This document shows, in pieces, positions 8,523 through 20,500 of a stretch of 64,000 nucleotides of DNA (its first letter is position 1; every line of letters begins with the position of its first letter). A program made the translations under genes and the position numbers. Under the pieces are notes generated by a model. That model was given only the letters and a program-made list of their open reading frames with translations, ran no database searches and had not been told where the DNA came from. The stretch comes from Streptomyces kanamyceticus. Lineage in GTDB: Bacteria > Actinomycetota > Actinomycetes > Streptomycetales > Streptomycetaceae. The stretch spans positions 8,804,001 to 8,868,000 of the forward strand of contig NZ_CP023699.1 in the NCBI RefSeq assembly GCF_008704495.1. The letters run 5' to 3'.

Positions 8523-11500
8523 GCCGTCCTTCCCGTTCCTTCGGCGCGTACGGTCATGGCTGTGAGGGCGGCGAACCAGCCGTCGGCGAGCTCCGCCACA
8601 AGAGGCTTCTCGATCAAGGCACTCGGATACGCCCAAGTGGCCCGCAACTCAGTCCCGTCGGGTGTGTCGATGGCGACCGCGGAGACTTCGAGGAGATGAG
8701 TGAGCGGCATGTCAGGATCGCCGCCACCGCCGACCGCGCCCGCCTCCGAGGCAAGGCCCCACGCGGCGTCGGCGGATCGCTCGAACCTGCCGAGATAGTT
8801 GAAGAGCACCTGAGCCCGAGGTAGTTCGGCCAGCTCCGGGGCGGTTTCCGGGTCGAGATACCGGAGCAGTCCATAGCCGATGCCCTTGTCCGGCATGGCG
8901 CTCAACTGCTCCTGGAGGGACCGCGCCCCACCGTCAGGACCGGACTCCGGCCGCCCGAGGCGTACGGGGAACATGCTGGTGAACCAGCCCACGGTCGACG
9001 ACAGATCGAGGCCGTCGGCGAGCTCCTCGCGTCCGTGCCCCTCGACATCCACGAGGAACGGCGCGGTGCTCCCGGGGAGGTGCGTCGACCGCCAACGGTG
9101 AACGGCCAGGCCCAGGGCGGACAGCAGTACGGCGTTGACGCCGGTGCCGAACGCGGCGGGCACCCGGGTGAGCAGCGCGTCGGTCAGTTCGGGCGACAGG
9201 GTCCTGGTGACGGTGCCCTGCGAACACAGGACATCGCGCGCCGAGTCGAGCCCGGGCCCCGGGACGAGATCCTCCGCGCCCTCCATCAGGCCCTTCCAGA
9301 AGGGGAGTTCGGGGCGTCGGCCCGGTGCGGTACGGGTGAGCAGGTCGCCCCACTCGGCGAAGGAGATGCCGGGGGAGATGCCGAGAGAGGGGACGAGGCC
9401 GGGGGTGAGGGAGGAGCGGGCGGCGAGGTCGGAGCCGACGGGCTTCATCGACTCCCAGGACGTACGCAGGTCCTGAAGCAGGATGCGCCAAGAAATCCCG
9501 TCCACCACAAGGTGGTTGATGACGAGCAACAGCCGTCCGGACTGCCGCGCTCCCGCGTCGAACCACACCGCCTGAACCATGTTCCCCTCGCCGGGCCCGA
9601 GCCGCCGACGCGCCAAATCAGCCTGAGTGCGGACGAGTTCGGCCAGCTCATCGCCGGTCAGGCCGGTGGCGTCGACGCGCACGACGCGCCCGGATGCGTC
9701 GACCGAGCCGCGCGGCAGCACGTCGAGCCGCCACCGCTCGGCGCGGTCGAGTCGCATCCGCAGGGCGTCGTGCCGGTCGAGCAGCGACTGGAGCACCGCG
9801 ACGAGCTGCGGCAGCCGGAGCGCGGCGGGCGTCCGCAGGAGCACGCTCTGGTGGAAGCCGTCGACCGGGCCGCCGCGGTCCCGCTGCCACCGGATGATCG
9901 GCGTGAGCGGCACGGCCCGGCCCGCCGTTGTCACCCCCGCCTCTGCCTCCGCCTCCGCCTTTGCCCTCGTCTTTGTCTTCGTGCGGGGCGCCCGTTCCCG
10001 CGCGTGCTGGGCGAGTTCGGCGACCGTCTTGTGGCGGAACACGTCCCGCGCGGAGATGCCGAGACCGCGGGCGCGGGCCCGCGCGACCAGGCGGATCGCG
10101 ACGATGCTGTCGCCGCCGAGGTCGAAGAAGCTGTCGTCGACGCCGACACGGGGCAGGCCGAGGATGTCGGCGAAGAGTTCGCAGAGCAGGGTCTCGGCCG
10201 GGGTGCGCGGTGCGCGCGCGGTGGTGACGGCGGCGAAGTCGGGGGCGGGCAAGGCGGCCCGGTCCAGCTTTCCGTTGGGGGTCAGGGGCAGGCCCTCCGG
10301 CAGTACGACGACCGTGGGCACCATGTAGTCCGGCAGCAGTCGGGCCGCCCGTCGGGCGAGTTCCCCCGCGAGGTCCTCGGTCGCGGCGCCCCTTGCCGGA
10401 GCGGCGTACGCGGTCAGCCGGGGTGTGCCGTTCGCGTCCTCGCGTACCAGCGCGGCCGCCCGGGAGACGGCGGGATGGCCGGTCAGGACGGCCTCGACCT
10501 CGCCCGGCTCGATGCGGAAGCCACGGATCTTGATCTGGTCGTCGGCACGTCCGACGAAGTCGAGGTCGCCGTCCGCGGTCCAGCGCACCAGGTCCCCGGT
10601 GCGGTACATCCGGGTGCCGGGGGCGCCGAAGGGGTCGGCGACGAAGCGCTCGGCGGTGCGGCCGGGGCGTCCGAGATAGCCGCGGGCCACCCCGGAACCG
10701 GCGAGGTACAGCTCACCTACCACGCCCACCGGCGCGAGGCGCAGACCCGGATCGAGCACGCGCACCCACGTGTTGGGCAACGGGCTCCCGATCGGCGGCC
10801 GTTGCTCGTTGCCCTGGTCGATGGGGGCGGCGAGCGACCAGATGGTCGTCTCGGTGGGCCCGTACACATTGGTGACGTCGTCCGCCAGGGCGCGCAGTGC
10901 GGCGGCGAGCGCGCCGGGCAGCCGCTCGCCGCCCACGAGGACGCGCAGCCCGCGCACCGCCTCCGGGGCGCTGTCGACGAGGCCCGACCAGAGCGACGGG
11001 GTGGCCTGCAGCACGGTGACCGCGTGCCGCTCGATCAACTGGCCGAGCGCCTGCGGATCCCGTACGTCCTCCTCCGACGCGATGACGACGGCGGCGCCGA
11101 CGAGCAGCGGCAGCATGAGTTCGAGTTGCGCGATGTCGAAGGCGACCGTGGTGACGGCGAGCAGCCGGTCCGCGGCGGTCGCCGCCGTGCGATGGCGCAT
11201 CGCGTCGAGGAGCTGGGCGAGATTGCCGTGGGTGACGGTGACGCCCTTGGGCCTGCCCGTCGTCCCCGAGGTGTAGAGGACGTAGGCGGCGCTGTCGGGG
11301 TCGGTCCTTTCGGCTTCCCCGGCGAGGCCATCCGCGCTCAAGTCGGCGATCGCGTCGCGGAGGTGCGGGTCGTCGTCGACGGCCAGCCAGTCCGCCCCGC
11401 CAAGCGCCTCACGCGCGGCGGTGTCGCACAGTACGAGCGCGGGCGCCGCGTCCGCGATGATCGCGTCGAGCCGGGCCTTGGGGTGCCGGGGATCGAGGGG

Positions 11501-14500
11501 CAGCTGGGCCGCGCCGGTCCTGTGCACGGCCAGCAGGGCGACCAGCAGGTCGGGGGAGCGGTCCATGACCACGCCCACCAGGCGCTCGGGTCCCGCGCCC
11601 CGTGCGAGCAGCTGTCGCGCGAGGTGTCCGGCGCGGGCGTCGAGCTCGGCATAGGTGAGCTGGGCCCGGCCGTGGATCACCGCGATCGCGTCGGGCGTGC
11701 GTGCCGCCTGCGCCCGGAACCACCGCGGCAGCGACCCGGGCGTCGGCTCGCACGCACGGCCGTTCCACTCCCCGAGCACGGCGTCCCGTTCGGCCGGGGA
11801 GATGATCTCGACCTGTCCCACCGGCCGCGTGGGCGCGGCGAGGGCCCCGGCGAGGAAGCGCTCGAAGCAGCGGGCGATGCGCTCGCCCGTGGCGCGGTCG
11901 AAGAGGTCCTCGGCGTAGCTCAGGCGGCCCGTAAGTCCCTCATCGGACGCGGACTCGGCGACATCGAAGAGCAGGTCGAACGGGACCGCCGGATCCCGCC
12001 CGTCGTCGAGCGCCGTCACATCGAGGCCGGGCAGCTCGGCAGCGGCGGCCGCGTTGTTCTGCAGGCTGAGCATGACCTGGAAGAGCGGGTGCCGGGTCGC
12101 CGAGCGCGTCGGATCGACCGCTTCCACGAGGCGCTCGAAGGGCACTTCCTGGTGGTCCAGAGCGGCGAGCACGGCGGTGCGCGCCCGGTCGGTGAGCTCG
12201 CTGAGGGACGGGTCGCCCGAGGCGTCCGTGCGGATCACCACGGTGTTAAGGAAGCAGCCCACCAGGTCCTCAAGGGCGGCATCGGTGCGCCCGGCGACCG
12301 GGCTGCCGACCGGGATGTCCGTGCCCGCGCCAAGGCGGTGCAGCAGGCCCGCGAGCGCCGCGTGAAGCACCATGAACAGGCTGGCGCCCCGATCCTTGGC
12401 GAGCTCGGCGAGCAGGCGGTGTTCACGCGGTCCGACGCGCAGCGCGACGGAGCCCATCCGATGTGACGCGGTGGCCGGACGCGGACGGTCGGCGGGCAGC
12501 GCGATCTCCTCGGGCATCCCGTCCAACACCGATGTCCAGTGCGCGAGTTGCTCCATGAGCGTGCTTTCGGGATCCGTGGATTCCCCCAGTGCCTCGCGCT
12601 GCCAGAGAGTGAAATCGGCGTACTGCACCGGCAGTTCGTCCCAACGCGGCGCGTGTCCCGAGAGACGTGCGGCGTAGGCCGTCGACAGATCGCGCAGGAA
12701 GGGCGCCGCCGACCAGCCGTCGAAGGCGATGTGATGCACCGTGAGTACGAGGACGTGCTCGGTCGGCCCCGTGGCGAGCAGCTCGGCCCGCAGCGGCGTC
12801 TCGTGCGCCAGGTCGAAGACGTGCCCGGACGCGGCGGCCAGCGCGGCCGTCACGGCATCGGGGGCTACGTCGCGTACGGGTAGTTCGAGCCGCGCGGCCT
12901 CCTCGTCGAGGACCACCTGCTGAGGAACGCCGTCCCGGGCGGGGAACACGGACCGCAGGCTCTCGTGCCGCCCTGCCACGTCCCGCAGCGCCGTCCGCAG
13001 CGCCACCGGATCGAGCCGCCCCGTGAGGCGGAGCCCCATGGTGATGGCGTGCGCGTCGGCTCCGTCGGCCAGCTCGCCCTGGAACCAGAACCTCAACTGG
13101 GAGAAGGAGAGCGGGAGACGGCCGGGCCGGGGCCGCCGCGCGGAGAGGCGGCCAGGGCCGCCCGGTGCCGGGGCGAACCGTTCGGCGAGGGCGGCGGGCG
13201 TGGGCGCCTCGAAGATCGTGCGCATGCCGACCTCCGCACCGAGCACCGAGCGGAGCCGTCCCACGAGACGGATGGCGAGGAGCGAGTGACCGCCGAGGTC
13301 GAAGAAGCTGTCGTCGACGCCGACGTGCGGCAGGCTCAGGACGTCGGCGTACAGCTCGCAGAGCGCCTTCTCCACGGGGGTGCGTGGTTCCCGCGCGCGT
13401 GGGGGAGCGGTACTGCTGTCCGGGGCGGGCAGGGCCGCCCGGTCGAGCTTGCCGTTGGCGGTGAGCGGCAGTCCGTCGGGCAGGACGACGACGGCGGGGA
13501 TCATGTAGTCGGGCAGCAGCTCCGCCGCGCGGGAGACGAGCTCCCGGCCGAGACTCCCGGCGTCCGCTGGATCCGCCGTATCCGTCGGCACGGCATATGC
13601 GACCAACTGCCGCTCGCCCGAAGCCATGTCACGGACCATCACAGCAACCTGCCCGACCGAGGGGGCACCGGCGAGCGCCGCCTCGATCTCGCCGGGCTCG
13701 ATGCGGAAGCCCCGCACCTTCACCTGCTCGTCGGTGCGTCCGACGAAGGCGAGCGTGCCGTGCGCGGTCCACCGGACGAGGTCTCCGGTTCGGTACATCC
13801 GGGTGCCGGGGGCGCCGAAGGGGTCGGCGACGAAGCGTTCGGCGGTGAGGTCGGGGCGGCCCAGATAGCCGCGGGCGAGGCCCGCGCCGGACAGGTGGAG
13901 CTCGCCGACGACACCGGGCGGCACGGGACGAAGACCGCCGTCCAGGACGTACACCCGCGTGTTGGCCATGGGGCGGCCGATGGGCGGTCGGCCACCGGAG
14001 TACCCGGAGGGACGCAGCGGCTGGGTGGTCGAGAAGGTGGTGTTCTCGGTCGGCCCGTAGGCATTGGTCAGCGACGTCTCCGGATACTCCTCGATGAAGC
14101 GACGCACGGCGGCCGCCGACGGCTCCTCGCCGCCCACCCATACGTGACGCAACGACCGCAGCGCGGAACTCCCCTCCGCCACAAGGGAGTCGAACAGCGC
14201 GGCGGTGAGGAACGCGCCGGTCGCACCGTGCTCCGGGACGGCCTCCTCCAGCGCCCGGGCGACCGAGTCCCGCGCCGGTGCCACGACGACGGTGCCGCCG
14301 CCGAGCAGCGGCACCCACAGCTCGTACGTCGAGGCGTCGAAGGAGTGCGGGGAGTGCGCGAGGACCCGGGCGTGGTCGCCGTCGGCCAAGGAGGGGTCGG
14401 CGGTGAGGGCGACGATGTTCCGGTGCGTCACCAGCACGCCCTTGGGGGTGCCGGTGGACCCGGACGTGAACATCGCGTACGCCGCCTGATCCTCGGCGAC

Positions 14501-16363
14501 GTACGGCAACTCCGCCTCCCCGACGCTCTGTTGGGGCACATCGCCGATGGTGAGCACCGGCACATCGGCGTACGGAGCCACCAGGCCCACCGCGCGTTCA
14601 CGGGATGCCGCATCGGCCAGGAGGAGAGAGGGGCGTGCGCCGTCCAGGACCGTGTGCAGTCGCCCGTCCGGACTGCGCGGGTCCAGCGGAAGGTAGGCGG
14701 CACCTGCCTTCAGGACGGCGAGCAGCGCGACCACGAGATCGGCGGAGCGCTCCATCGCGACGGCGACGAACCGCTCGGGCCCGGCCCCGTGGTGGATCAG
14801 CCATCGGGCGGTCCGGTCGGACCGTTCGTCCAGTTCGGCATAGGTCATGCGGGTGTCGCCGCAGATGACGGCGGTGGCGTCCGGCGCCGTGGCCGCGCGG
14901 TGCCGGAAGCGCTCCGGTACCGACCCGGCCGGTATCGGCAGGTCCAGGCCCTGCCACTCTTCCAGGATCGTGCGGCGCTCTGCGGGCGGTACGACGTCCA
15001 GGAGGCCGATCGGGAGCGCGGGGTCGGCGGTCGCCTGCGTCAGGAAATCCTCCAGGCGGTGGGCCAGGCGTTCGGCGGTGGCGCGGTCGAAGAGGTCCTC
15101 GGCGTAGACGAGCCGCCCCTCGATCCCGCTCGCTCCCTCCGCGCCTCCCGTCCCCTCCGTCACGTCGAGCAGCAGGTCGAAGGTGAGGGCCCTGTCCCTG
15201 CCCTGCGCCAGCGTCCGCACGCCGAGGCCCGGCATGCGGGGCGGCTCCGACGTGCTGTTCTGGAGGCTGAGCATGACCTGGAAGAGCGGGTGCCTGGCCG
15301 CCGAGCGCGGCGGGTTGACCGCCTCCACCACCTGCTCGAAGGGCACGTCCTGATGGTCGAGGGCGCTCAGGACGGCCGACCGCACCCGGCGCACGAGCTC
15401 GCCGAACGCCGGGTCGGACGCGGTGTCCGTGCGGATCACCACGGTGTTCACGAAGCAGCCGACCAGATCCTCCAGGTCGGTGTCGGTGCGCCCGGCGACC
15501 GGACTGCCGACCGGGATGTCCGTGCCCGCGCCAAGCCGGTGCAGCAGCCCCGCGAGCCCCGCGTGCAGCACCATGAACACGCTCGCGTCGTACGCCCGGG
15601 CGACCGAGGCGATCCGCTGCCGCACCTCGGCGCCGAGCCGGAAGGGAACCGCGCCCGCACGGTGCGTCGCGGCGGCGGGACGGGGCCGGTCGACGGGCAG
15701 GGCGAGTTCGGCGGGTACCCCTGCCAAGGTCTTGGTCCAGTAGACGAGTTGCTGGGAGAAGTGACTGTCCGGGTCCGCCGGATCGCCGAGCACCTCCCGC
15801 TGCCAGAGAGTGAAATCGGCGTACTGGACGGGGAGTTCGGGCCATTCGGGCGCCAGGCCGTCCGTCCTGGCCCGATAGGCGAGCGCCAGATCGCGGACGA
15901 ACGGGGCCGTCGACCAGCCGTCGAACACGATGTGGTGGAACGTGGCGACTAGCACGTGTTCCTGGGGTCCCGTGCCGAACAGTGCCGCCCGCAAGGGAAG
16001 TTCGCTCGCGAGGTCGAAGTCCTCCTCCTGCGCCTCGGCCACCAGCCTCGGCAGTTCATCCGGCCGTGCCTCCCGCACCGGAACGTCCAGACGGACGGCG
16101 GCCGCGTCCAGGATCTCCTGGCGGGGCACCCCGTCCGTCACCGGAAAGACCGTGCGCAGAATTTCGTGGCGCGTCACCACATCACGCAGGGCCGTGCGTA
16201 AGGCATTCGTGTCCAATGGCCCGGATAGGCGAAGCGGCACCGAGGCGACAGGCGATTCACGCCCGCTGTTGATCTCCTTCGAGGAATCGCCGTGGTTCGA
16301 GGAATCGCCCTGGAACTCCCCTTGGAACCAGAATCTCAGCTGTGAAAACGACAGTGGGATCAT
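8519..16363 (-). CDS. NRPS-B: two-module C-A-PCP-C-A-PCP-E
   Basis: 2614 residues. Module 3: C (1-455, HHIVFDG 143-149), A (470-980), PCP (S1027). Module 4: C (1083-1515, HHIAFDG 1210-1216), A (1525-2040), PCP of the GGDSI type (S2086), then an epimerisation domain (2150-2605) with NHLVVDG, VEGHGRE and FNYLGRF. Specificity residues read D-A-Y-F-W-G-A-T-F-K for module 3, near valine-type codes, and D-I-L-Q-L-G-V-I-W-K for module 4, one residue from the known glycine code. A charged Lys/Ala/Glu linker (about 2127-2141) joins PCP and E. The two modules share near-identical DNA stretches, suggesting duplication. Both C domains look like L-L types. Ends in ATGA overlap with NRPS-C. Confidence 0.93.
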   Translation of the reverse strand: MIPLSFSQLRFWFQGEFQGDSSNHGDSSKEINSGRESPVASVPLRLSGPLDTNALRTALRDVVTRHEILRTVFPVTDGVPRQEILDAAAVRLDVPVREARPDELPRLVAEAQEEDFDLASELPLRAALFGTGPQEHVLVATFHHIVFDGWSTAPFVRDLALAYRARTDGLAPEWPELPVQYADFTLWQREVLGDPADPDSHFSQQLVYWTKTLAGVPAELALPVDRPRPAAATHRAGAVPFRLGAEVRQRIASVARAYDASVFMVLHAGLAGLLHRLGAGTDIPVGSPVAGRTDTDLEDLVGCFVNTVVIRTDTASDPAFGELVRRVRSAVLSALDHQDVPFEQVVEAVNPPRSAARHPLFQVMLSLQNSTSEPPRMPGLGVRTLAQGRDRALTFDLLLDVTEGTGGAEGASGIEGRLVYAEDLFDRATAERLAHRLEDFLTQATADPALPIGLLDVVPPAERRTILEEWQGLDLPIPAGSVPERFRHRAATAPDATAVICGDTRMTYAELDERSDRTARWLIHHGAGPERFVAVAMERSADLVVALLAVLKAGAAYLPLDPRSPDGRLHTVLDGARPSLLLADAASRERAVGLVAPYADVPVLTIGDVPQQSVGEAELPYVAEDQAAYAMFTSGSTGTPKGVLVTHRNIVALTADPSLADGDHARVLAHSPHSFDASTYELWVPLLGGGTVVVAPARDSVARALEEAVPEHGATGAFLTAALFDSLVAEGSSALRSLRHVWVGGEEPSAAAVRRFIEEYPETSLTNAYGPTENTTFSTTQPLRPSGYSGGRPPIGRPMANTRVYVLDGGLRPVPPGVVGELHLSGAGLARGYLGRPDLTAERFVADPFGAPGTRMYRTGDLVRWTAHGTLAFVGRTDEQVKVRGFRIEPGEIEAALAGAPSVGQVAVMVRDMASGERQLVAYAVPTDTADPADAGSLGRELVSRAAELLPDYMIPAVVVLPDGLPLTANGKLDRAALPAPDSSTAPPRAREPRTPVEKALCELYADVLSLPHVGVDDSFFDLGGHSLLAIRLVGRLRSVLGAEVGMRTIFEAPTPAALAERFAPAPGGPGRLSARRPRPGRLPLSFSQLRFWFQGELADGADAHAITMGLRLTGRLDPVALRTALRDVAGRHESLRSVFPARDGVPQQVVLDEEAARLELPVRDVAPDAVTAALAAASGHVFDLAHETPLRAELLATGPTEHVLVLTVHHIAFDGWSAAPFLRDLSTAYAARLSGHAPRWDELPVQYADFTLWQREALGESTDPESTLMEQLAHWTSVLDGMPEEIALPADRPRPATASHRMGSVALRVGPREHRLLAELAKDRGASLFMVLHAALAGLLHRLGAGTDIPVGSPVAGRTDAALEDLVGCFLNTVVIRTDASGDPSLSELTDRARTAVLAALDHQEVPFERLVEAVDPTRSATRHPLFQVMLSLQNNAAAAAELPGLDVTALDDGRDPAVPFDLLFDVAESASDEGLTGRLSYAEDLFDRATGERIARCFERFLAGALAAPTRPVGQVEIISPAERDAVLGEWNGRACEPTPGSLPRWFRAQAARTPDAIAVIHGRAQLTYAELDARAGHLARQLLARGAGPERLVGVVMDRSPDLLVALLAVHRTGAAQLPLDPRHPKARLDAIIADAAPALVLCDTAAREALGGADWLAVDDDPHLRDAIADLSADGLAGEAERTDPDSAAYVLYTSGTTGRPKGVTVTHGNLAQLLDAMRHRTAATAADRLLAVTTVAFDIAQLELMLPLLVGAAVVIASEEDVRDPQALGQLIERHAVTVLQATPSLWSGLVDSAPEAVRGLRVLVGGERLPGALAAALRALADDVTNVYGPTETTIWSLAAPIDQGNEQRPPIGSPLPNTWVRVLDPGLRLAPVGVVGELYLAGSGVARGYLGRPGRTAERFVADPFGAPGTRMYRTGDLVRWTADGDLDFVGRADDQIKIRGFRIEPGEVEAVLTGHPAVSRAAALVREDANGTPRLTAYAAPARGAATEDLAGELARRAARLLPDYMVPTVVVLPEGLPLTPNGKLDRAALPAPDFAAVTTARAPRTPAETLLCELFADILGLPRVGVDDSFFDLGGDSIVAIRLVARARARGLGISARDVFRHKTVAELAQHARERAPRTKTKTRAKAEAEAEAGVTTAGRAVPLTPIIRWQRDRGGPVDGFHQSVLLRTPAALRLPQLVAVLQSLLDRHDALRMRLDRAERWRLDVLPRGSVDASGRVVRVDATGLTGDELAELVRTQADLARRRLGPGEGNMVQAVWFDAGARQSGRLLLVINHLVVDGISWRILLQDLRTSWESMKPVGSDLAARSSLTPGLVPSLGISPGISFAEWGDLLTRTAPGRRPELPFWKGLMEGAEDLVPGPGLDSARDVLCSQGTVTRTLSPELTDALLTRVPAAFGTGVNAVLLSALGLAVHRWRSTHLPGSTAPFLVDVEGHGREELADGLDLSSTVGWFTSMFPVRLGRPESGPDGGARSLQEQLSAMPDKGIGYGLLRYLDPETAPELAELPRAQVLFNYLGRFERSADAAWGLASEAGAVGGGGDPDMPLTHLLEVSAVAIDTPDGTELRATWAYPSALIEKPLVAELADGWFAALTAMTVRAEGTGRTA

Positions 16364-16384
16364 GAATGTCTCGGCCTCCCAGCC

Positions 16385-17434
16385 TTAGCCCCGTGCGCAC
16401 GTTTCGCGAAGCGCGTTCACATAACGCAAACCGTTCAGTACGGTCTTGGTGTCCACGCCGAAATCGATCAGGCAGGCAATCTCGTCCACGCCGACGGCGC
16501 GCAGCCTTTCCACCGTCCGCGCCGCCTCGTCCACCGTGCCGAAGAGCCCCCGTTCGCCGAAGTAGGTGTCGAACGACTGGGAGATGATGAACTCGACGTC
16601 GTCCTCGTCGAGGTCGTCGGGATCGAAATCGGGATCGGTCTCGGCGAACGACCGGGTGACGAGGTGGATCGAGCTCCTCAGATACTCCGTCAGCGGCCCG
16701 CGCACGGTCTCGCGCACCTCGTCGCGGCCGTCCCCGACGAACGTGTGCAGCATCAGGACGACATGTCCGTTCCAGCCCTCGTGCGCCGCGCGCGCCGCCG
16801 CCCGGTACTCGGAGATCCTGGCGGCGAGGTCGTCGACGTCCTGGTGCAGCAGGTGCGTCAGCACACCCGCCCGGGCCTCGGCGGCCGCACGGAACGTCGC
16901 CGCCTCCCCGGCGCTCGTCACCCACACCGGCAGTTCGCGCTGGACCGGCGGGGGAAAGACCCGCACGGTGGCGGGCAGACCGTTCCCGTCCGTGACCTCG
17001 TGGGCCTCGCCGCGCCACAGGCCCCGCACCTGCCCGATGCTGTCGAGCATCACGCGCTTGCGTTCGCCGTAGGACGCCTGCCCGAGCGCGAAGTCGACGG
17101 GATGCCAGCCGGAGGCGAACGAGATGCCGACCCGGCCCCCGGAGAGGTTGTCGACCACCGACCACTCCTCGGCGATCCGGATCGGATGGTGCAGGGGCGC
17201 CACCACGCTGCCCGCCCTGATGGCGATGTTGTCGGTGGCCGTGGCCAACGCCGCGCCGATCACCGCCGGGTTCGGGTAGAGGCCGCCGAAGGCATGGAAA
17301 TGCCGCTCAGGCGTCCACACCGCGCGGAACCCGTTCCGGTCCGCGAAGCGTGCCCCTTCGAGGAGCAGCTCGTACCGTCCCGCGTCCCCCGAGGGGCCGC
17401 TGTCGTCCGCGAAGTAGAAGAGGCTGAAGTCCAT
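16385..17434 (-). CDS. MupA/Atu3640-type luciferase-like flavin monooxygenase in the NRPS operon
   Basis: 349 residues with the FMN-dependent luciferase-like TIM-barrel fold. The N terminus MDFSLFYFADD, RAVWTPERHFHAFGG and the SGGRVGISFASGWHPVDF segment match the MupA/Atu3640 group found inside or beside PKS and NRPS genes. The start is the ATG behind AAGGG. It lies between NRPS-A (118-base gap) and NRPS-B (21-base gap), on the same strand. Members of this group need reduced flavin from a separate reductase; a flavin reductase gene exists at 34.4 kb but is unlinked. It probably oxidises a carrier-bound intermediate of modules 1-3, but neither substrate nor position is visible. Confidence 0.85.
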   Translation of the reverse strand: MDFSLFYFADDSGPSGDAGRYELLLEGARFADRNGFRAVWTPERHFHAFGGLYPNPAVIGAALATATDNIAIRAGSVVAPLHHPIRIAEEWSVVDNLSGGRVGISFASGWHPVDFALGQASYGERKRVMLDSIGQVRGLWRGEAHEVTDGNGLPATVRVFPPPVQRELPVWVTSAGEAATFRAAAEARAGVLTHLLHQDVDDLAARISEYRAAARAAHEGWNGHVVLMLHTFVGDGRDEVRETVRGPLTEYLRSSIHLVTRSFAETDPDFDPDDLDEDDVEFIISQSFDTYFGERGLFGTVDEAARTVERLRAVGVDEIACLIDFGVDTKTVLNGLRYVNALRETCARG

Positions 17435-17477
17435 GGAGCACCCTTGTCGTTCGGCGTCCGCCGGGCGGGCGGCCGCA

Positions 17478-17532
17478 GTGGTCCGGGAGTGAGCGGTGGT
17501 CCGGGGGCGTGCGGTGGTCCGGGGGGCGAGCG
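17478..17532. repeat. three tandem ~18-bp repeats between NRPS-A and the monooxygenase gene
   Basis: The gap holds three copies starting GTGGTCCGGG (17478, 17496, 17514; 18, 18 and 19 bases), followed by a partial GTGGG. They lie after the NRPS-A stop and before the ribosome site of the monooxygenase. Probably a slippage array; no function can be read. Confidence 0.75.
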
Positions 17533-17552
17533 GTGGGCGACGGCACGGGCCG

Positions 17553-20500
17553 TCAGTCACGTCGGCGCATCCGGCGCAGCGCGGGCCGTGCCTTGCGCGC
17601 GTCGGCGAGCCGCGCCACCAGGTCGGCCACGCGCGGCGTGTCGAAGACCGCGCCGACCGGCACTTCGACGCCGAATTCACCGCGGATGCGGCTGACCAGG
17701 CGCGTGACGAGGAGCGAATGGCCACCGAGGTCGAAGAAGCTGTCGTCGATGCCCACCGCGTCGAGTCCGAGGACCTCCGCGTACATCCGGCACAGGGACT
17801 CCTCCTGTGGTGTCCGTGGCGGGCGGCGCGCGACGTCGCCGCCGGGCCGTGGGTCGGGCAGCGCGGCGCGGTCGAGCTTGCCGTGCGGCGTGAGCGGAAG
17901 GCGGTCCAGGACGACGATCGCCGAGGGCACCATGTACGAGGGCAGGAAGGCGCGGGCGCGGCGCGTCAGGGATTCCTTGAGCAGCGCGTCGGCGGAGGCG
18001 GCCGACGGGACGTTGACGTACCGCGTGACGTCGAGCCCGCGTTCCTGGCCGCCCCGCCCGGCGCGACATGCTCCGGCGCCGACGTCCCCGGTCCCGAACT
18101 CCGCGTCGAAGCAGGTCGGTCCCGCCTTCGAGGACCAGCGCAGCACCACCTCGTGGCCCAACTCCTCGCCGAGCCGCGCCAGTTCCTCCGGGTCGACGGC
18201 GTCGGCCTGCGCCTGCCCCACGGACGCCAGATCCACGCTGAGCCGCGCGTTGGGGATCCCGCTGATCCGCAGACGGCCGGACTCCAGGTGGCCCGACGCC
18301 AGGGCGCCCGCCAACTCCCGTACGCCGTCGAGCGACCGGACACCCGCACCCCAGGCCCGCTCCGGCACCGGCACCAGGGCCCCGGCAGCGACCGGACCGG
18401 TCCGCAGCACCACGTCGTACCGATAGCGGGTCAGTTCGTTGTGGTGGTCGCCCCGCTTCAGCCGTACGTCGCACGACGTGAAGGGACCGGGGGCGGCCGT
18501 GAGCGCGCGGAAGAACTCCGGGTCGACCGCGAGCTCCGGTTCCCCGGCCAGGCTCCGCTCCGTGGCCTGCCGATGGGCAGGGCCACCCGGCACCGCGCCG
18601 CTCCTGCGCGCGGCCGCCGCGGCGTGGAAGCACGTGAGGAGCCCCAGATGACGTACGTCCCCGAGGAACACCGACCCGCCGGGAGCCAGCGCTCGCGCGG
18701 CGCACCCCAGGACGCGGCGGAGGTACTCCCCGCTGGGGAAGTACTGCGCGACGGAGTTGAGCACCACCACGTCGAATCCGCCCCGCGGCACACCGGTGTC
18801 GTCGTCGGCCGCCTGGCTGCGCAGTACGACGCGGTCGGCGAGCGCGGGGCGTTGCGCGATGTGCCGTCCGAGGCGCTCGACCGCCCGGGGCGAGAGGTCG
18901 AGCCCCCAGTAGGAATCCACCTCGGGAGCCAGGTGTGCGAGCAACAGGCCGCTGCCCACGCCCAGTTCGAGGACGCGCCGGGGCCGCAGCGCCCGGATCC
19001 CGCGCAGCGTCTCGTCCCGCCACTGCCGCAGCTGGTCCGGCGCGATGGGGCTCCCGTCGTACCCGCTGAGCCACCCGGCGAAGTCCTCGCCGAAGGGTGC
19101 GGGCGCCGCGTCGGCGGGCACCGCGTCGTGGACGCGCCGCCAGTCGGCGACCCGCTCGCTGTCCGTCGGCGCACCCGGCCGGGCCGCGGCACCGTCCCGT
19201 ACGACGTAGGCGACGATCCTGCGGTCCCCGTCCCGGTCCTCGCGCACGGCGACCGCGGCGCCCGTGACGTGCGGATGACCGGCGAGCAGCGCCTGGATCT
19301 CGCCGGGCTCGATGCGGAAGCCCCGCACCTTGACCTGGTCGTCGGCGCGCCCGGCGAACTCCAGTTCCCCGTCGGTGTTCCGGCGTGCGAGGTCACCGGT
19401 GCGGTACATCCGGGACCCGGCAGGACCGAACGGGTCCGCGACGAACCGCTCCGCGGTCAGGGGCGCGCGGCCCGCGTACCCCCGGGCGAGCCCGGCCCCC
19501 GCGACGTACAGCTCGCCCACCACGCCCTCCGACACCGGACGCAGCCGTGCGTCGAGAACGTACAGGCGCGTGCGACGTATCGGCCCGCCGATCGGCGGCG
19601 GCCCCACCGCTTCCGGGAGATCCGTCGGGGGAGGGCCCATGGGAGGGCGCAGAGGACGGCTCATGGTGGCGCAGACCGTCGTCTCGGTCGGCCCGTACGC
19701 GTTGATCAGGATCCGTCCCCGCGACCACCGGGCGGCCTCCTGCGCGCCGAGCGCCTCACCGGCGGCGACCAGGGTGCCGACGCCGGACAGGGCGCCGGAC
19801 GGCAGCGCCCTGAGCACGGACGGGGTGAGAGTGGCATGGGTGACGCCGTGCTCGTCGACCACGCGCGACAGGTCGGGGCCGGGGAGCAGTCGGCGCGCGG
19901 GCGCCATGACGAGCGCGGCCCCCGCGGACAGTGCCATGGTCAGCTCCCAGAAGAACGAGTCGAAACCGGACGAGGCGAACTGCAGTACCCGGCTCGCCGG
20001 TTCCACCGCCATCGTCCGCAGCTCATGGGCGACGAGGTTGTCCAGGCCGGACCGCGGCACCACGACCCCCTTGGGGCGCCCGGTGGAACCGGATGTGTAG
20101 ATCACGTAGGCGGGCTGGTCCGGGTGCGCGGGCGCGCGCCCCGAACCGGCGCGGCGGCCGTCCGCCGGACTCGCCCGCAGCGCCGCATCGGCCGCCGCCG
20201 CGTCCAGGACGAGCCGCGGCACCCCGGACGCGGCGGCGCAGGCGCCTTCGGTATCGCGGGTCGTGAGCAGCAGCGCCGGAGCGGCGTCGCCGAGGACGTA
20301 CGCGATGCGGTCGGGCGGATGCGCGGGATCCACCGGGAGATGGGCGGCTCCCGACTTCAGGACGGCGAGCACCGCGACGATCAGTTCGGGGGAGCGGGGC
20401 AGGGCCGACGCGACGACCGTCTCGGGGCCGACGCCCCGGGAGAGCAGCAGGTGGGCCAGCGTGTCGGAGCGGGCGTCGAGTGCGGCGTACGAGAGACGGT

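Noticed and set aside
9035..12466. Open frame of over 1100 codons on the plus strand opposite NRPS-B, and similar long frames opposite NRPS-A and NRPS-C
   Set aside because: They mirror the NRPS codons in a GC-rich genome, have no recognisable domains and start without ribosome sites. They are composition artefacts.
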